Shown piece after piece: positions 38,679 through 47,171 of a stretch of 64,000 nt of DNA. A program made the translations under genes and the position numbers. The notes beneath the pieces were generated by a model that was not told the origin of the DNA, did not search any database, and worked only from the letters and a program-made list of their open reading frames with translations. Where the stretch lies: assembly GCF_001461695.1 (NCBI RefSeq), contig NZ_AUTC01000099.1, positions 62,001 through 126,000 on the forward strand, written 5' to 3'. Origin of the DNA: Sinorhizobium fredii USDA 205. GTDB taxonomy: Bacteria; Pseudomonadota; Alphaproteobacteria; Rhizobiales; Rhizobiaceae. Within the stretch, counting starts at the first letter, position 1, and every line of letters begins with the position of its first letter.

Positions 38679-41507
38679 ATGGCGATCAGCGATTCAACGC
38701 GAGTGAGTGCCGTTGCTCAGCAGATCAAAGAGGCGAGCAATCCTGATGTTCAGGCGGACATCGAGGCGCTGCTGAAGCAACCCAGGGAGCGGCCTGCCTG
38801 GCTCCGGGAGGCACAGCAGGCGATGAAGCGACGCCTGCGCAACGAGCCTGCAATAGAAGCCGGCATCAGACCCGCGGCAGTCGACGAGGGCGCGGCGCCA
38901 TCGGACGAAGTCGGCGTGCGCGAGACTATCGTCTTCGCGGTCGGCACCCCCGTCTATGTCGTTCGCGATGGCCGTATCGACCTCGACAGCGCGCGTGCCG
39001 AGGCGAAGGGGTGGCGCAAACTCCTTGCCCAGCACGACGCCTCCATGGCCAATGTCCTGATGTCCGTCGGCCGGATCGATGTCGACAATTTCGTCGACGA
39101 CAGCCCCTATGTCGGCACGGCTTGGGTCATCGACGACGGCCTCGTCGTCACAAACCGCCATGTCGCCAATCTGTTTGCCGAGGCAAGCGGCGTCGGCTTC
39201 AAATTCCGCCTCGGATTCGATGCGCGAACACCAATCGGGGTCAAGGTCGACTTTCTCGAGGAACTCGGCAATGACAGGTCTGCAGAAGTCCGCGTCGAAC
39301 GGATCGTCTGGGTGGCGCCGGAGACCGGACCCGATGTCGCTTTCTTGAAGCTTGCGCCAGCATCGACGCTGGTCGGGCGAAAGGCATTGGTTCGCGCCAC
39401 CGAGACGCCGCGGCCGAAATTGCCGGTGGCTGTCATCGGCTATCCGGCACGCGACAGCCGGTTCTCCGATCGGGCGCTCGCCGAGAAGATCTTCGGTGGC
39501 GTCTTCGACAAGAAAAGGGTCGCTGTCGGCCAGATCCTCGGCGCGGGTGCCGACGAAATCACCCATGGATGCTCGACGCTCGGCGGTAATTCCGGCTCGC
39601 CGGTGATCGACATCGGAAGCGGCGAGGTGGTGGGTCTGCACTATCGCGGCATCGAATTCGTCGAGAACGACGCCGTTTCCGTGCCGATGTTGAACCGCTG
39701 TCTCGAACGGGCGCGCGCGATACAGGGGGTGGGAGGGCTAGCCGTGTCGAAGGATGAGAGCCAAGACGCGCGTGGGCGCGACGGCGTCGTTCAGGTCGGA
39801 TCAACACCGGGGAGTGTAACCTTCACGATACCGCTCAGAATCACGGTGGAACTCGGCGGTATAGCTGCCTCGCCGTTCACCGCGGCAGCTTTGCCGACGA
39901 TTGCGAGTGGCGCACTGCCCGCATCCGAGGTCGGAGGCCCCGTCGACAAGCAAAGGCTGGCGCAGGCCGTCGTCAACGCCCGCGCCCTTCTGGCGAACCG
40001 CGCAGATGTGGTGGCGATCAAGCCCGGCTACCGCTTCGCCGACGGAGCGATCACCGACGAGAAAGCGGTGGTGGTCTCCGTGCGCCGCAAGATCGAAAGG
40101 TCCTCGCTCGAATCGCGCGGCGTGCTTGCCTTGCCCACGCAGATCGACGGCGTGCGGGTCGATGTGGCGGTCGCCACAACGGCCGACCTTTGCGGCGAAG
40201 GCACCGGGATCGGCGAGGAAGCGCGGGTGCCGAGTTGGCATACAGCCTATGAGAAACGGCCCGACCTGCCGATGACGCGCCGCAGCGCACAGATGCGTTT
40301 CGTCATCCATTCGGGTCCCGATTCCGGCTGGCCGCAACTGTCGAAATTCCTGAAGGCGACGCGCAAGTCGCTTGCGGTTGCGATGTATGAATTTGGGGCT
40401 CCCCACATTGTCGATGGCGTGATTGCAGGCGTGAAGGGAGCCAAGGAAACGATCGGCCTCGTTCTGCAACTCGGCGGCCACGTCGGGAGCGGCACGAAAA
40501 AGGACGACTTCACCGATGCGGAAACGGTGGATCGGATTCGCGAGGCGAAGAAATCGAAATTTGACTTCGCCGCCGCCAGTGTCGGCAAGGCCGGCATTTT
40601 CGATTCCGCCTATCACATCAAGGTCGCCGTTCGCGACAGCCGCTCGCTATGGCTCTCGAGCGGCTCCTGGCAAACCTCCAACCAGCCCAATGTCGATCCC
40701 TTGACGGAAGACAGCACCCCTGCGGCGCTCAGGCAGTTCAACCGCGAATGGCATGTGATCCTCGACAATGCCGAACTCGCGGAGCTTTTCGCGAACCATA
40801 TCGAACGCGACCTCAAGGAGGCGCGGGAGACCGAGGAAGCTCCGGCTCCGGCAGAACCGCTTGTCTTCGTGCCGGCCGGCATGTTGGCCGACCTGGAAGC
40901 GGCGGCAAAGCCCCGCTATTTCCCGCCGCTCGAGGGTCGCCGCATGCTCGATGTGCATCCGATCCTGACGCCGGACAATTACATCGAGACCGTGCTGCCC
41001 TTCATCCAGGCGGCAAGACGCTCGGTATTGTTTCAGAACCAGAGCTTCAACACGAAGACGGTCGGCGGCGACTACGGCAAGTTGCTTGATGCGCTTCTCG
41101 CCAAGCAGCAGGACGGGCTCGACGTTCGCGTCATCTTCCGCAGCTTCGGTCCCGACGATCGGGACACGATCTCTTTCGCCAAGGATTATGGCTTCGACAC
41201 CGGGCGGATCCGCATCCAGAAAAACTGCCATACGAAGGGCATCATCGTGGACGGCGAGGCGGCGCTGGTCGGGAGCCACAATTGGACGACCGCCGGAACC
41301 GGCTTCAACCGGGATGCCAGCCTGATCTTCTACGACCGGGAGATCGCCGAGTTCTATCGCGCCCTGTTCGAATACGATTGGGAGCGCATCGGGCCGGCCA
41401 GGATCGACGAGACGCTTCCGCCGCCAATTCTCGTATCGCCGGGGGAAGAGACCGTGCCGCCACCGGGATATGTCGCGGTCCCGCGATCGGTCTTGCTGGG
41501 ACGCTGA
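38679..41507 (+). CDS. Trypsin-like protease / phospholipase D fusion protein
   Basis: A 942-residue multidomain protein (numbering from ATG 38679, which follows GGGGGACGA; TTG 38652 and ATG 38658 are alternatives). A helical N-terminus (1-80) precedes a trypsin-like protease domain (about 95-345) with an intact triad: His161 in TNRHV, Asp219 in GPDVAFLKL and Ser305 in GGNSGSPV. A beta-rich segment follows (about 441-501, GYRFADGAITDEKAVVVSVR), resembling the helper domain of Nal1-like proteases. Two PLD domains carry HxK-x4-D motifs: His646/Lys648/Asp653 and His851/Lys853/Asp858, the second followed by GSHNWT. There is no signal peptide or membrane helix, so action is cytosolic. It stands alone between tRNA-Ser and galM. 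Protease-nuclease or protease-lipase fusions of this kind suggest a conflict or defence role; that is inference. Confidence 0.88.
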   Translation: MAISDSTRVSAVAQQIKEASNPDVQADIEALLKQPRERPAWLREAQQAMKRRLRNEPAIEAGIRPAAVDEGAAPSDEVGVRETIVFAVGTPVYVVRDGRIDLDSARAEAKGWRKLLAQHDASMANVLMSVGRIDVDNFVDDSPYVGTAWVIDDGLVVTNRHVANLFAEASGVGFKFRLGFDARTPIGVKVDFLEELGNDRSAEVRVERIVWVAPETGPDVAFLKLAPASTLVGRKALVRATETPRPKLPVAVIGYPARDSRFSDRALAEKIFGGVFDKKRVAVGQILGAGADEITHGCSTLGGNSGSPVIDIGSGEVVGLHYRGIEFVENDAVSVPMLNRCLERARAIQGVGGLAVSKDESQDARGRDGVVQVGSTPGSVTFTIPLRITVELGGIAASPFTAAALPTIASGALPASEVGGPVDKQRLAQAVVNARALLANRADVVAIKPGYRFADGAITDEKAVVVSVRRKIERSSLESRGVLALPTQIDGVRVDVAVATTADLCGEGTGIGEEARVPSWHTAYEKRPDLPMTRRSAQMRFVIHSGPDSGWPQLSKFLKATRKSLAVAMYEFGAPHIVDGVIAGVKGAKETIGLVLQLGGHVGSGTKKDDFTDAETVDRIREAKKSKFDFAAASVGKAGIFDSAYHIKVAVRDSRSLWLSSGSWQTSNQPNVDPLTEDSTPAALRQFNREWHVILDNAELAELFANHIERDLKEARETEEAPAPAEPLVFVPAGMLADLEAAAKPRYFPPLEGRRMLDVHPILTPDNYIETVLPFIQAARRSVLFQNQSFNTKTVGGDYGKLLDALLAKQQDGLDVRVIFRSFGPDDRDTISFAKDYGFDTGRIRIQKNCHTKGIIVDGEAALVGSHNWTTAGTGFNRDASLIFYDREIAEFYRALFEYDWERIGPARIDETLPPPILVSPGEETVPPPGYVAVPRSVLLGR

Positions 41508-41554
41508 TCACCGCAATCGGGTCGGCGACGGCGTGTTGACGGGTGGCGCGCCGG

Positions 41555-42571
41555 TCAGTTCTTCGCAAAAACGTAATCCGTCTCCTGCCGGAGCGTCTCG
41601 CCGGGCCTCAGCACCGCCTTCGGAAAACCTGCGTGGTTCACCGCGTCGGGCCAAATCTGCGTTTCGAGGCAGAAGCCGGCGAAGGGGCCGTAGCGACGGC
41701 CCCCGAGGCCCGGGACCGGGACGTTCAGCTTGCTGCCGGTATAGAGCTGGACGCCGGGCTCCGTCGTCAGCACCTCCAGCGACACGCCGGAATTGATGCT
41801 GCGCACCAGCGCCACCGAGCGCTTCTGCATGCGCTCGGGCGAGAGGCAGAAATTGTGGTCATAGGCGATCTTGTCGCCCTCCATCTGGCGCCTGAGCGAG
41901 GTCATTTCGCGGAGATCGAAAGGGGTGCCGGCAACCGGGCGGATTTCGCCGGTCGGGATCAGCCGCTCGTCCGTCGGCAGGTAATGGTCGGCGGCGATCA
42001 TGATGTCATGGCCGCGCGCATCCTCGCCGCCGTCGAGGTTGAAATAGCTGTGCTGACAGACATTGGCGAGCGTCGGCGCATCCGTTTCGGTTTCGTAGAG
42101 GACGTTCAACGTGCCGCCGGGCTTCAGCGTATAGGTGCAGGTGACCGTGCAATTGCCGGGATAGCCGGCGCGGCCGTCGGGGTCGGTGATCCGGAGCGTG
42201 ACGCGGTCCTCGGCCCGCTCGACGATCGACCAGTTGCGCTTGGCGATATTGTCGCTGCCGCCATGCAGATGCGTGACACCCTTTTCGTTGACCTCGAGCT
42301 GGTAGGCGTTGCCTTCGAGCGTGAAGCGACCGTCGCCGATACGGTTGGCGTTGCGGCCGGGCGTGGCACCGAAATAGGAGGAATGGGATGGATAACTGTC
42401 GAAATCCTCGAAACCGAGGACGAGCGGGGCCGCATGGCCTTCGAGCCTGAGGTCCTGGATGACCGAGCCCCAGGTCAACACCTTGGCGATCAGCCCGCCG
42501 CCCTCAAGCGTCACCCGATAGACCGGTTCACCAGAGGGTAGGTGGCCGAAGATTTCCGTGTCGGTGCTCAT
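41555..42571 (-). CDS. galM: Aldose 1-epimerase (galactose mutarotase)
   Basis: Interconverts alpha and beta anomers of aldoses. The 338-residue protein has the GalM beta-sandwich signatures: NRIGDGRFTLEG with the substrate arginine, HLHGGSDNIAKRNW with the catalytic-type His (about residue 98), and CQHSYFNLDGGEDARGHDI with the second His (about 171). It is monocistronic on the minus strand, convergent with the protease-PLD gene. The sugar specificity is not evident from the sequence. Confidence 0.92.
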   Translation of the reverse strand: MSTDTEIFGHLPSGEPVYRVTLEGGGLIAKVLTWGSVIQDLRLEGHAAPLVLGFEDFDSYPSHSSYFGATPGRNANRIGDGRFTLEGNAYQLEVNEKGVTHLHGGSDNIAKRNWSIVERAEDRVTLRITDPDGRAGYPGNCTVTCTYTLKPGGTLNVLYETETDAPTLANVCQHSYFNLDGGEDARGHDIMIAADHYLPTDERLIPTGEIRPVAGTPFDLREMTSLRRQMEGDKIAYDHNFCLSPERMQKRSVALVRSINSGVSLEVLTTEPGVQLYTGSKLNVPVPGLGGRRYGPFAGFCLETQIWPDAVNHAGFPKAVLRPGETLRQETDYVFAKN

Positions 42572-42652
42572 CTTGTGTCCCTTGCTGCGTCATCCAGGCG
42601 GGCGACAAACTGCGTCATTTCCGGCGGTGCGGCAACCGGAAAGTCGCATTTT

Positions 42653-43840
42653 TCAGCGGGACAATTCCTTCGTCGCCGCCTGCAGGCCGGCGAGCGTCAA
42701 GGGAAACATCCGCCCGCCAAAAAGAGCGCGGACCATGCCGATCGAATGGGTGTGGCGCCAGTCGCTTTCCGGCACCGGGTTGAGCCAGATCGAATGCGGG
42801 AAATGCGTCGTCAGGCGTTCGAGCCAGAGCGCCCCCGACTCGTCGTTCCAGTGTTCGACCGAGCCGCCCGGATGGCTGATCTCATAGGGGCTCATCGACG
42901 CGTCGCCGACGAAGATGGCGCGATAGTCGCCGTGATAGGTCCGCAGCAGCTCCGCGGTGCGGGTGATGTCGGCGCGGCGGCGGCGGTTGTCCTTCCAGAC
43001 GCCCTCGTAGATACAGTTGTGGAAGTAGAAATAGTCCATGTGGCGGAACTCGGCGCGCGCCGCCGAGAACAGTTCCTCGACGACGCGGATGTGATCGTCC
43101 ATCGATCCGCCGACATCGAAGAACATCAGGAGCTTGACGGCATTGCGCCGCTCCGGCCGGGTCACCACGTCCAGATAGCCGTGCTCCGCGGTGGAGCGGA
43201 TCGTGCCGGAAAGGTCGAGCTCTTCGGCTGCCCCCTCGCGCACCCAGCGCCTGAGCCGTTTCAAGGCGACCTTGATGTTGCGGGTGCCGAGCTCGACTGT
43301 GTCGTCGTAGTCCTTGAACTCGCGGCGGTCCCAGACCTTGACGGCGCGCCGGTGGCGCGAGCCCTCCTGGCCGATCCGGACACCCTCGGGGTTGTAGCCA
43401 TAGGCGCCGAAGGGCGACGTGCCGGCCGTGCCGATCCATTTCGAGCCGCCCTGGTGGCGGCCGGCCTGCTCGGCGAGCCGCTGGCGCAGCGTCTCCATCA
43501 GCTTGTCGAAGCCCCCAAGCGCCTCGACGAGCCTCTTTTCCTCCTCGGTCAGGTATTTCTCGGCGAGCTTCCTCAGCCATTCCTCGGGGATGGCGGTTTC
43601 GACAAGGCCCTCCGGCTGCGGGGCCGCCTCGAGCCCGGCAAAGGAGCGCTGGAAGACCCGGTCGAAGCGGTCGAGGTAGCGCTCGTCCTTGATGAGCGCC
43701 GTGCGCGCCAGGAAATAGAAGGCTTCAACGTCGAAGGCGGCGATCCCCTTCTCCATTCCCTCGATCAGCGACAGGAACTCCCGGAGCGTCACCGGGACCT
43801 TCTCGGCCTTCAATTCGAGGAAGAAGGGGATGAACATCAC
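42653..43840 (-). CDS. VWA domain protein, CoxE-like
   Basis: A 395-residue protein of the CoxE/COG3825 family with a C-terminal von Willebrand A domain. The MIDAS first loop reads [12 protein letters not shown], that is D-x-G-x-S rather than the canonical D-x-S-x-S, as seen in many CoxE-like proteins. Family members pair with MoxR ATPases as metal-centre insertion or assembly chaperones. A MoxR gene lies 1.2 kb upstream with metA between them. Its ATG overlaps the metA stop by ATGA. Confidence 0.9.
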   Translation of the reverse strand: MMFIPFFLELKAEKVPVTLREFLSLIEGMEKGIAAFDVEAFYFLARTALIKDERYLDRFDRVFQRSFAGLEAAPQPEGLVETAIPEEWLRKLAEKYLTEEEKRLVEALGGFDKLMETLRQRLAEQAGRHQGGSKWIGTAGTSPFGAYGYNPEGVRIGQEGSRHRRAVKVWDRREFKDYDDTVELGTRNIKVALKRLRRWVREGAAEELDLSGTIRSTAEHGYLDVVTRPERRNAVKLLMFFDVGGSMDDHIRVVEELFSAARAEFRHMDYFYFHNCIYEGVWKDNRRRRADITRTAELLRTYHGDYRAIFVGDASMSPYEISHPGGSVEHWNDESGALWLERLTTHFPHSIWLNPVPESDWRHTHSIGMVRALFGGRMFPLTLAGLQAATKELSR

Positions 43841-44760
43841 TCTCCCGTGCCGATCTTCTCGAGCTCGTAGGGTGTCGTCTGGTACATCTCGTTGATCCAG
43901 TTGCCGAAGAAGAGATGCGCATGGCTGCGCCAGCGGTTCTGCGGCGGCAGGGAGGAATCGTTGTGCGGGAAATAGTCATGCGGCAGCTTGATCGGCACGC
44001 CGGCATCGACGTCGCGGAAATATTCGTCCGACAACGAGGTCGAATCATATTCGACGTGGTTGAACATATAGAGCCGGTTGCCCTTCTTTTCGTGCACCAG
44101 GCAGACGCCCATCTCCTTCGATTCCATCAGGATCTCGAGGCCGGGCACCCGGTCGATATCGGCGCGGCGCACCTCGGTCCAACGCGACACGGGCACGGCG
44201 AAATCATCCGAAAAGCCGTTCAGATAGACGGAGGAGGACCTGAGGTTCTGGTGGCGATAGACGCCGAAGGCCTTTTCCTTGAGCGCATATTTCGGCACAC
44301 CGTGGAAGTGGTAGATCGCCGCCATCGCCCCCCAACAGACGTTCAGCGTCGAGTGCACATGCGTCGTCGTCCAGTCGTAGATGCTCTGCAGTTCCCGCCA
44401 ATAGGTGACCTCTTCATAGTCGAGCATCTCGACCGGCGCGCCGGTGATGATGAAGCCGTCGAACTTGCGCCCCTTTACCTCCTCCCAGGTCTCGTAGAAG
44501 GCGAAGAGATGCTCCTCGGGCGTGTTCTTCGGCCGGTAGCCGCCGATGCGCACCAGCGTCAGTTCCACCTGCAGCGGCGTCGCGCCGATCAGCCGGGCGA
44601 TCTGGATCTCCGTCTTGATCTTGTTCGGCATCAGGTTCAAGAGCCCGATCTGCAGCGGGCGGATGTCCTGGCGGACCGCCGCGGTCTCCGTCATCACCCG
44701 CACACCCTCGTTGACGAGCGTTTCGAAGGCGGGCAGCGTATCGGGTATCTTGATGGGCAT
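43837..44760 (-). CDS. metA: Homoserine O-acetyltransferase MetA
   Basis: First step of methionine synthesis from homoserine. From ATG 44760 ([12 protein letters not shown]) the 307-residue protein has the nucleophile Cys142 in NVCWGAMA. Residue 111 is Glu (GAPVEML); E. coli succinyl-transferring MetA has Gly there, and Glu111 is associated with acetyl-CoA use. I therefore call acetyl specificity despite homology to the succinyltransferase. A SAM-II riboswitch and terminator lie in the leader. The gene is translationally coupled to the VWA gene. Confidence 0.95.
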   Translation of the reverse strand: MPIKIPDTLPAFETLVNEGVRVMTETAAVRQDIRPLQIGLLNLMPNKIKTEIQIARLIGATPLQVELTLVRIGGYRPKNTPEEHLFAFYETWEEVKGRKFDGFIITGAPVEMLDYEEVTYWRELQSIYDWTTTHVHSTLNVCWGAMAAIYHFHGVPKYALKEKAFGVYRHQNLRSSSVYLNGFSDDFAVPVSRWTEVRRADIDRVPGLEILMESKEMGVCLVHEKKGNRLYMFNHVEYDSTSLSDEYFRDVDAGVPIKLPHDYFPHNDSSLPPQNRWRSHAHLFFGNWINEMYQTTPYELEKIGTGE

Positions 44761-44780
44761 GGGCGTCACTCGATCAATAC

Positions 44781-44813
44781 AAAAAAACCGGCGGCGAAAT
44801 GATCGCGACCGGT
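44781..44813 (-). terminator. Regulatory terminator in the metA leader
   Basis: On the minus strand ACCGG..GCGA / TCGC..CCGGT forms an interrupted hairpin followed directly by T7. It lies between the SAM-II aptamer and the metA start, the position expected for an attenuator. Confidence 0.72.
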
Positions 44814-44837
44814 CCTCGGAAATCCGTTCTTCCTCGG

Positions 44838-44893
44838 CCCTTTAGCGATTTCTTTAACGTGGCTGCAAGCCGGCCGGCCAAATCACCACAGGA
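44838..44893 (-). ncRNA. SAM-II riboswitch
   Basis: The minus-strand sequence contains the conserved SAM-II core: GTGGTGATTTGG, then TTGCAGCCACGTTAAA, then AAATCGCTAAAG. The H-type pseudoknot pairs are visible: GTGG with CCAC (P1) and GATTT with AAATC (P2). SAM-II aptamers characteristically precede metA in alphaproteobacteria. Binding of S-adenosylmethionine would reduce metA expression. Confidence 0.94.
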
Positions 44894-44898
44894 TCGCT

Positions 44899-44927
44899 TG
44901 ATAGCGCGACGAAGGCCGCGCGGTCAA
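44899..44927 (-). promoter_or_regulatory. metA promoter
   Basis: On the minus strand TTGACC (44927-44922) and CTATCA (44904-44899) are separated by 17 bases, close to the rhizobial CTTGAC-N17-CTATAT consensus. The aptamer starts about 6 bases downstream of the -10. Confidence 0.75.
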
Positions 44928-44949
44928 TGAAAAAGGAGTCTCGGGTAGG

Positions 44950-45013
44950 GAAGGCGGCGCGGCAAACTCCGGTCCGCTCGCCCGCTTGCGGGGAGAGGGT
45001 CAGGGTGAGGGGC
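44950..45013. repeat. RIME-type element, short form
   Basis: Ends in GGTGAGGGGC (45004-45013) and contains CCGCTTGCGGGGAGAGGG; the left end is degenerate. It lies just downstream of the moxR stop. Confidence 0.78.
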
Positions 45014-45053
45014 ATTTTCCGCACTGCGCGGGATCAGGCTTCTGAACGCGGCC

Positions 45054-45893
45054 TCATCCGTCGCGGCGCGCCATGAAGGCCAGCCGCTCGAAGAGGTGCA
45101 CGTCCTGCTCGTTCTTCAGAAGCGCGCCATGGAGCTTCGGCAGCATCGATTTCGGATCGGCGCGCAAGTCTGCCGGATCGATCTCGTCGGCGACCAGCAG
45201 GCGGATCCAATCGAGCGCCTCGGAGGTCGAGGGCTTCTTCTTCAGGCCCGGCACCTCGCGGACGCCATAGAAGGCGGCAAGCGCCGCCGACAGCAGGTTC
45301 TTGCGGATGCCCGGATAGTGAACCTCGACAATGCGGGTTAGCGTCTCGGCATCCGGAAAGCGGATATAGTGGAAGAAGCAGCGGCGCAGGAAGGCGTCCG
45401 GCAGTTCCTTCTCGTTGTTGGAGGTGATGATGACGATCGGCCGGTGCAGGGCACGGACCGTCTCGCCGGTCTCGTAGACGTGGAAGTCCATCCGGTCGAG
45501 TTCCTGCAGCAGGTCGTTCGGGAACTCGATATCCGCCTTGTCGATCTCGTCGATCAACAGCACCACCTTCCGAGGCGCCTCGAAGGCCTGCCAGAGCTTG
45601 CCCCTGCGGATATAGTTCTTCACATCGTTGACCCGGGCGTCGCCGAGCTGGCTGTCGCGCAGCCGCGAAACGGCATCGTATTCGTAGAGCCCCTGCTGCG
45701 CCTTGGTCGTCGACTTGACGCTCCACTCGATGAGGTCGAGGCCGAGTGCTGCGGCAATCTGGCGGGCAAGTTCGGTCTTGCCGGTGCCGGGCTCGCCCTT
45801 GACGAGCAGCGGCCGCTCCAGCCGGATCGCCGCGTTGACGGCGACCATCAGGTCCTTGTCGGCAATATAGTCGGCGGTGCCTTCGAACTGCAT
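45054..45893 (-). CDS. MoxR family AAA+ ATPase
   Basis: A 279-residue MoxR-type ATPase. Walker A is VKGEPGTGKTELARQIA (about residues 32-48), Walker B is VVLLIDEIDKAD (about 109-120), and sensor motifs ITSNNEKELPDAFLRR (about 151-166) follow. MoxR proteins work with VWA-domain partners to mature or remodel metal enzymes. The likely partner here is the CoxE-like VWA protein on the other side of metA. No oxidoreductase client is in this window. Confidence 0.93.
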   Translation of the reverse strand: MQFEGTADYIADKDLMVAVNAAIRLERPLLVKGEPGTGKTELARQIAAALGLDLIEWSVKSTTKAQQGLYEYDAVSRLRDSQLGDARVNDVKNYIRRGKLWQAFEAPRKVVLLIDEIDKADIEFPNDLLQELDRMDFHVYETGETVRALHRPIVIITSNNEKELPDAFLRRCFFHYIRFPDAETLTRIVEVHYPGIRKNLLSAALAAFYGVREVPGLKKKPSTSEALDWIRLLVADEIDPADLRADPKSMLPKLHGALLKNEQDVHLFERLAFMARRDG

Positions 45894-45964
45894 CGGCTGC
45901 CTTCGGTTCTAAGTGAAAACGCGGGATGCGGGCGGAAAACCGCTTACACTTTTCCTCATCCCGC

Positions 45965-46345
45965 TTACCCTCGAAACGCCGTGACTTCGATTTCGATCAG
46001 CATTTCCGGGCGGATCAGATCGCAGACGACCATCGTCGCGGCCGGGAGGATCTCGCCGAAGACCTCGCCGAAGATCGGGAAGACCCGGTCGGCGAAGCTG
46101 GCGTCGGTGACGTAATAATGGTTGCGCACCACATCGGCGAGCGAGAAGCCGGCTTCCTTCAGGGCGCTTTCGATCGTCTTCAGGCAGTTGCGCGCCTGAT
46201 CCTCGACCGTCTCCGGCATGGTCATGGTGGCGTAGTCGTAGCCGGTCGTGCCGGAGACGAAGCACCAGTCGCCCTTCACGACGGCGCGCGAATAGCCTGC
46301 CGTCTTCTCGAAGGGCGAACCGGTGGAGATCAGCCTGCGCGTCAT
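45965..46345 (-). CDS. RidA/YjgF-family protein lacking the catalytic Arg
   Basis: A 126-residue member of the Rid superfamily (starts MTRRLISTGSPFEKTAGYSR). True RidA enamine deaminases carry an Arg in a PARS-type motif (Arg105 of E. coli RidA). Here the aligned stretch is PAATMVVCDL, so that Arg is absent and the protein probably belongs to one of the Rid subfamilies without deaminase activity. Trimeric barrel fold expected. The longer open frame to 46459 overlaps leuD and is less likely. It is followed by moxR, 72 bases away. Confidence 0.88.
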   Translation of the reverse strand: MTRRLISTGSPFEKTAGYSRAVVKGDWCFVSGTTGYDYATMTMPETVEDQARNCLKTIESALKEAGFSLADVVRNHYYVTDASFADRVFPIFGEVFGEILPAATMVVCDLIRPEMLIEIEVTAFRG

Positions 46346-46356
46346 CCGCGAGCCGC

Positions 46357-46962
46357 TCAGGCCCAGGGGCGCGATGCGGCGGTTGCCTTTTCGAAAGTGT
46401 CGATGGCACCCGCCTTTTCGAGCGTCAGGCCGATGTCGTCGAGGCCGTTCAGCAGGCAATGGCGCTTGAAGGCGTCGATCTCGAACTTGATCGAGCCGCC
46501 ATCCGGGCCGGTGATCTCCTGGGTTTCCAGATCGATCGACAACACGGCGTTTGAACCGCGGTTGGCGTCGTCCATCAGCTTGTCGAGGTCGGCCTGGCTG
46601 ACGACGATCGGCAGGATGCCGTTCTTGAAACAGTTATTGTAGAAGATGTCGGCGAACGAGGTGGAGATGACGCAGCGGATGCCGAAATCGAGGAGCGCCC
46701 AGGGCGCATGCTCGCGCGAGGAGCCGCAGCCGAAATTATCGCCGGCAACCAGGATCTTGGCGTTCTGATAGGCCGGCTTGTTGAGCACGAAATCCGGGTT
46801 CGGCGTGCCGTCCTCGTTGTAGCGGGCTTCGGCGAAAAGCCCCGTGCCGAGACCGGTGCGCTTGATCGTCTTCAGGTAATCCTTCGGAATGATCATGTCC
46901 GTGTCGATGTTGACGACGGGCAGGGGCGCAGCAACGCCGGTGAGCTTGACGAACTTGTCCAT
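46357..46962 (-). CDS. leuD: 3-isopropylmalate dehydratase small subunit
   Basis: With LeuC, isomerises 2- to 3-isopropylmalate in leucine synthesis. The 201-residue swivel domain shows [15 protein letters not shown] (about residues 18-32) and the [17 protein letters not shown] loop (about 75-91). leuC lies 14 kb away in this window, so the two subunits are not cotranscribed, as is usual in rhizobia. It follows RidA-like translation signals closely on its 3' side. Confidence 0.97.
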   Translation of the reverse strand: MDKFVKLTGVAAPLPVVNIDTDMIIPKDYLKTIKRTGLGTGLFAEARYNEDGTPNPDFVLNKPAYQNAKILVAGDNFGCGSSREHAPWALLDFGIRCVISTSFADIFYNNCFKNGILPIVVSQADLDKLMDDANRGSNAVLSIDLETQEITGPDGGSIKFEIDAFKRHCLLNGLDDIGLTLEKAGAIDTFEKATAASRPWA

Positions 46963-47064
46963 GGGCTAGCCTTCGATTTCAGCGGAAGTGTTGGAGAGCG
47001 TTTAGATCAGTTTCGCGCCGAAATGAAGGAGAATCTGCGTCCGCGAGGCTCCGGGAGCACGATT

Positions 47065-47115
47065 CTAGAGCATCCTGCTTTAGGTAGAACCACTGAAAGC
47101 AGAAAGATGCTCTAG
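47065..47115. repeat. Short palindromic repeat, CTAGAG...CTCTAG type
   Basis: Arms CTAGAGCATC (47065-47074) and GATGCTCTAG (47106-47115) are perfectly complementary, with an inner CTGCTTT.../...AAAGCAG pairing. A long cruciform-capable element. Confidence 0.78.
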
Positions 47116-47124
47116 TTTCAAAAG

Positions 47125-47171
47125 TGCTAGAGCGTCCTTTGCGCGTTCAACTGAACGCGCGGCGCTCTAGA
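47125..47171. repeat. Short palindromic repeat, CTAGAG...CTCTAG type (adjacent copy)
   Basis: Arms CTAGAGCG and CGCTCTAG enclose GCGCGTTCAACTGAACGCGC. It is adjacent to the 47065-47115 copy and related to the CTACAG elements at 25353 and 31095. Confidence 0.78.

Noticed and set aside
38461-41554. tRNA-Ser 3' end as an att site with a second copy beyond the protease-PLD gene
   Set aside because: I looked for the GGTTCGAATCCCCC sequence after 41507 and did not find it; no integrase is present.
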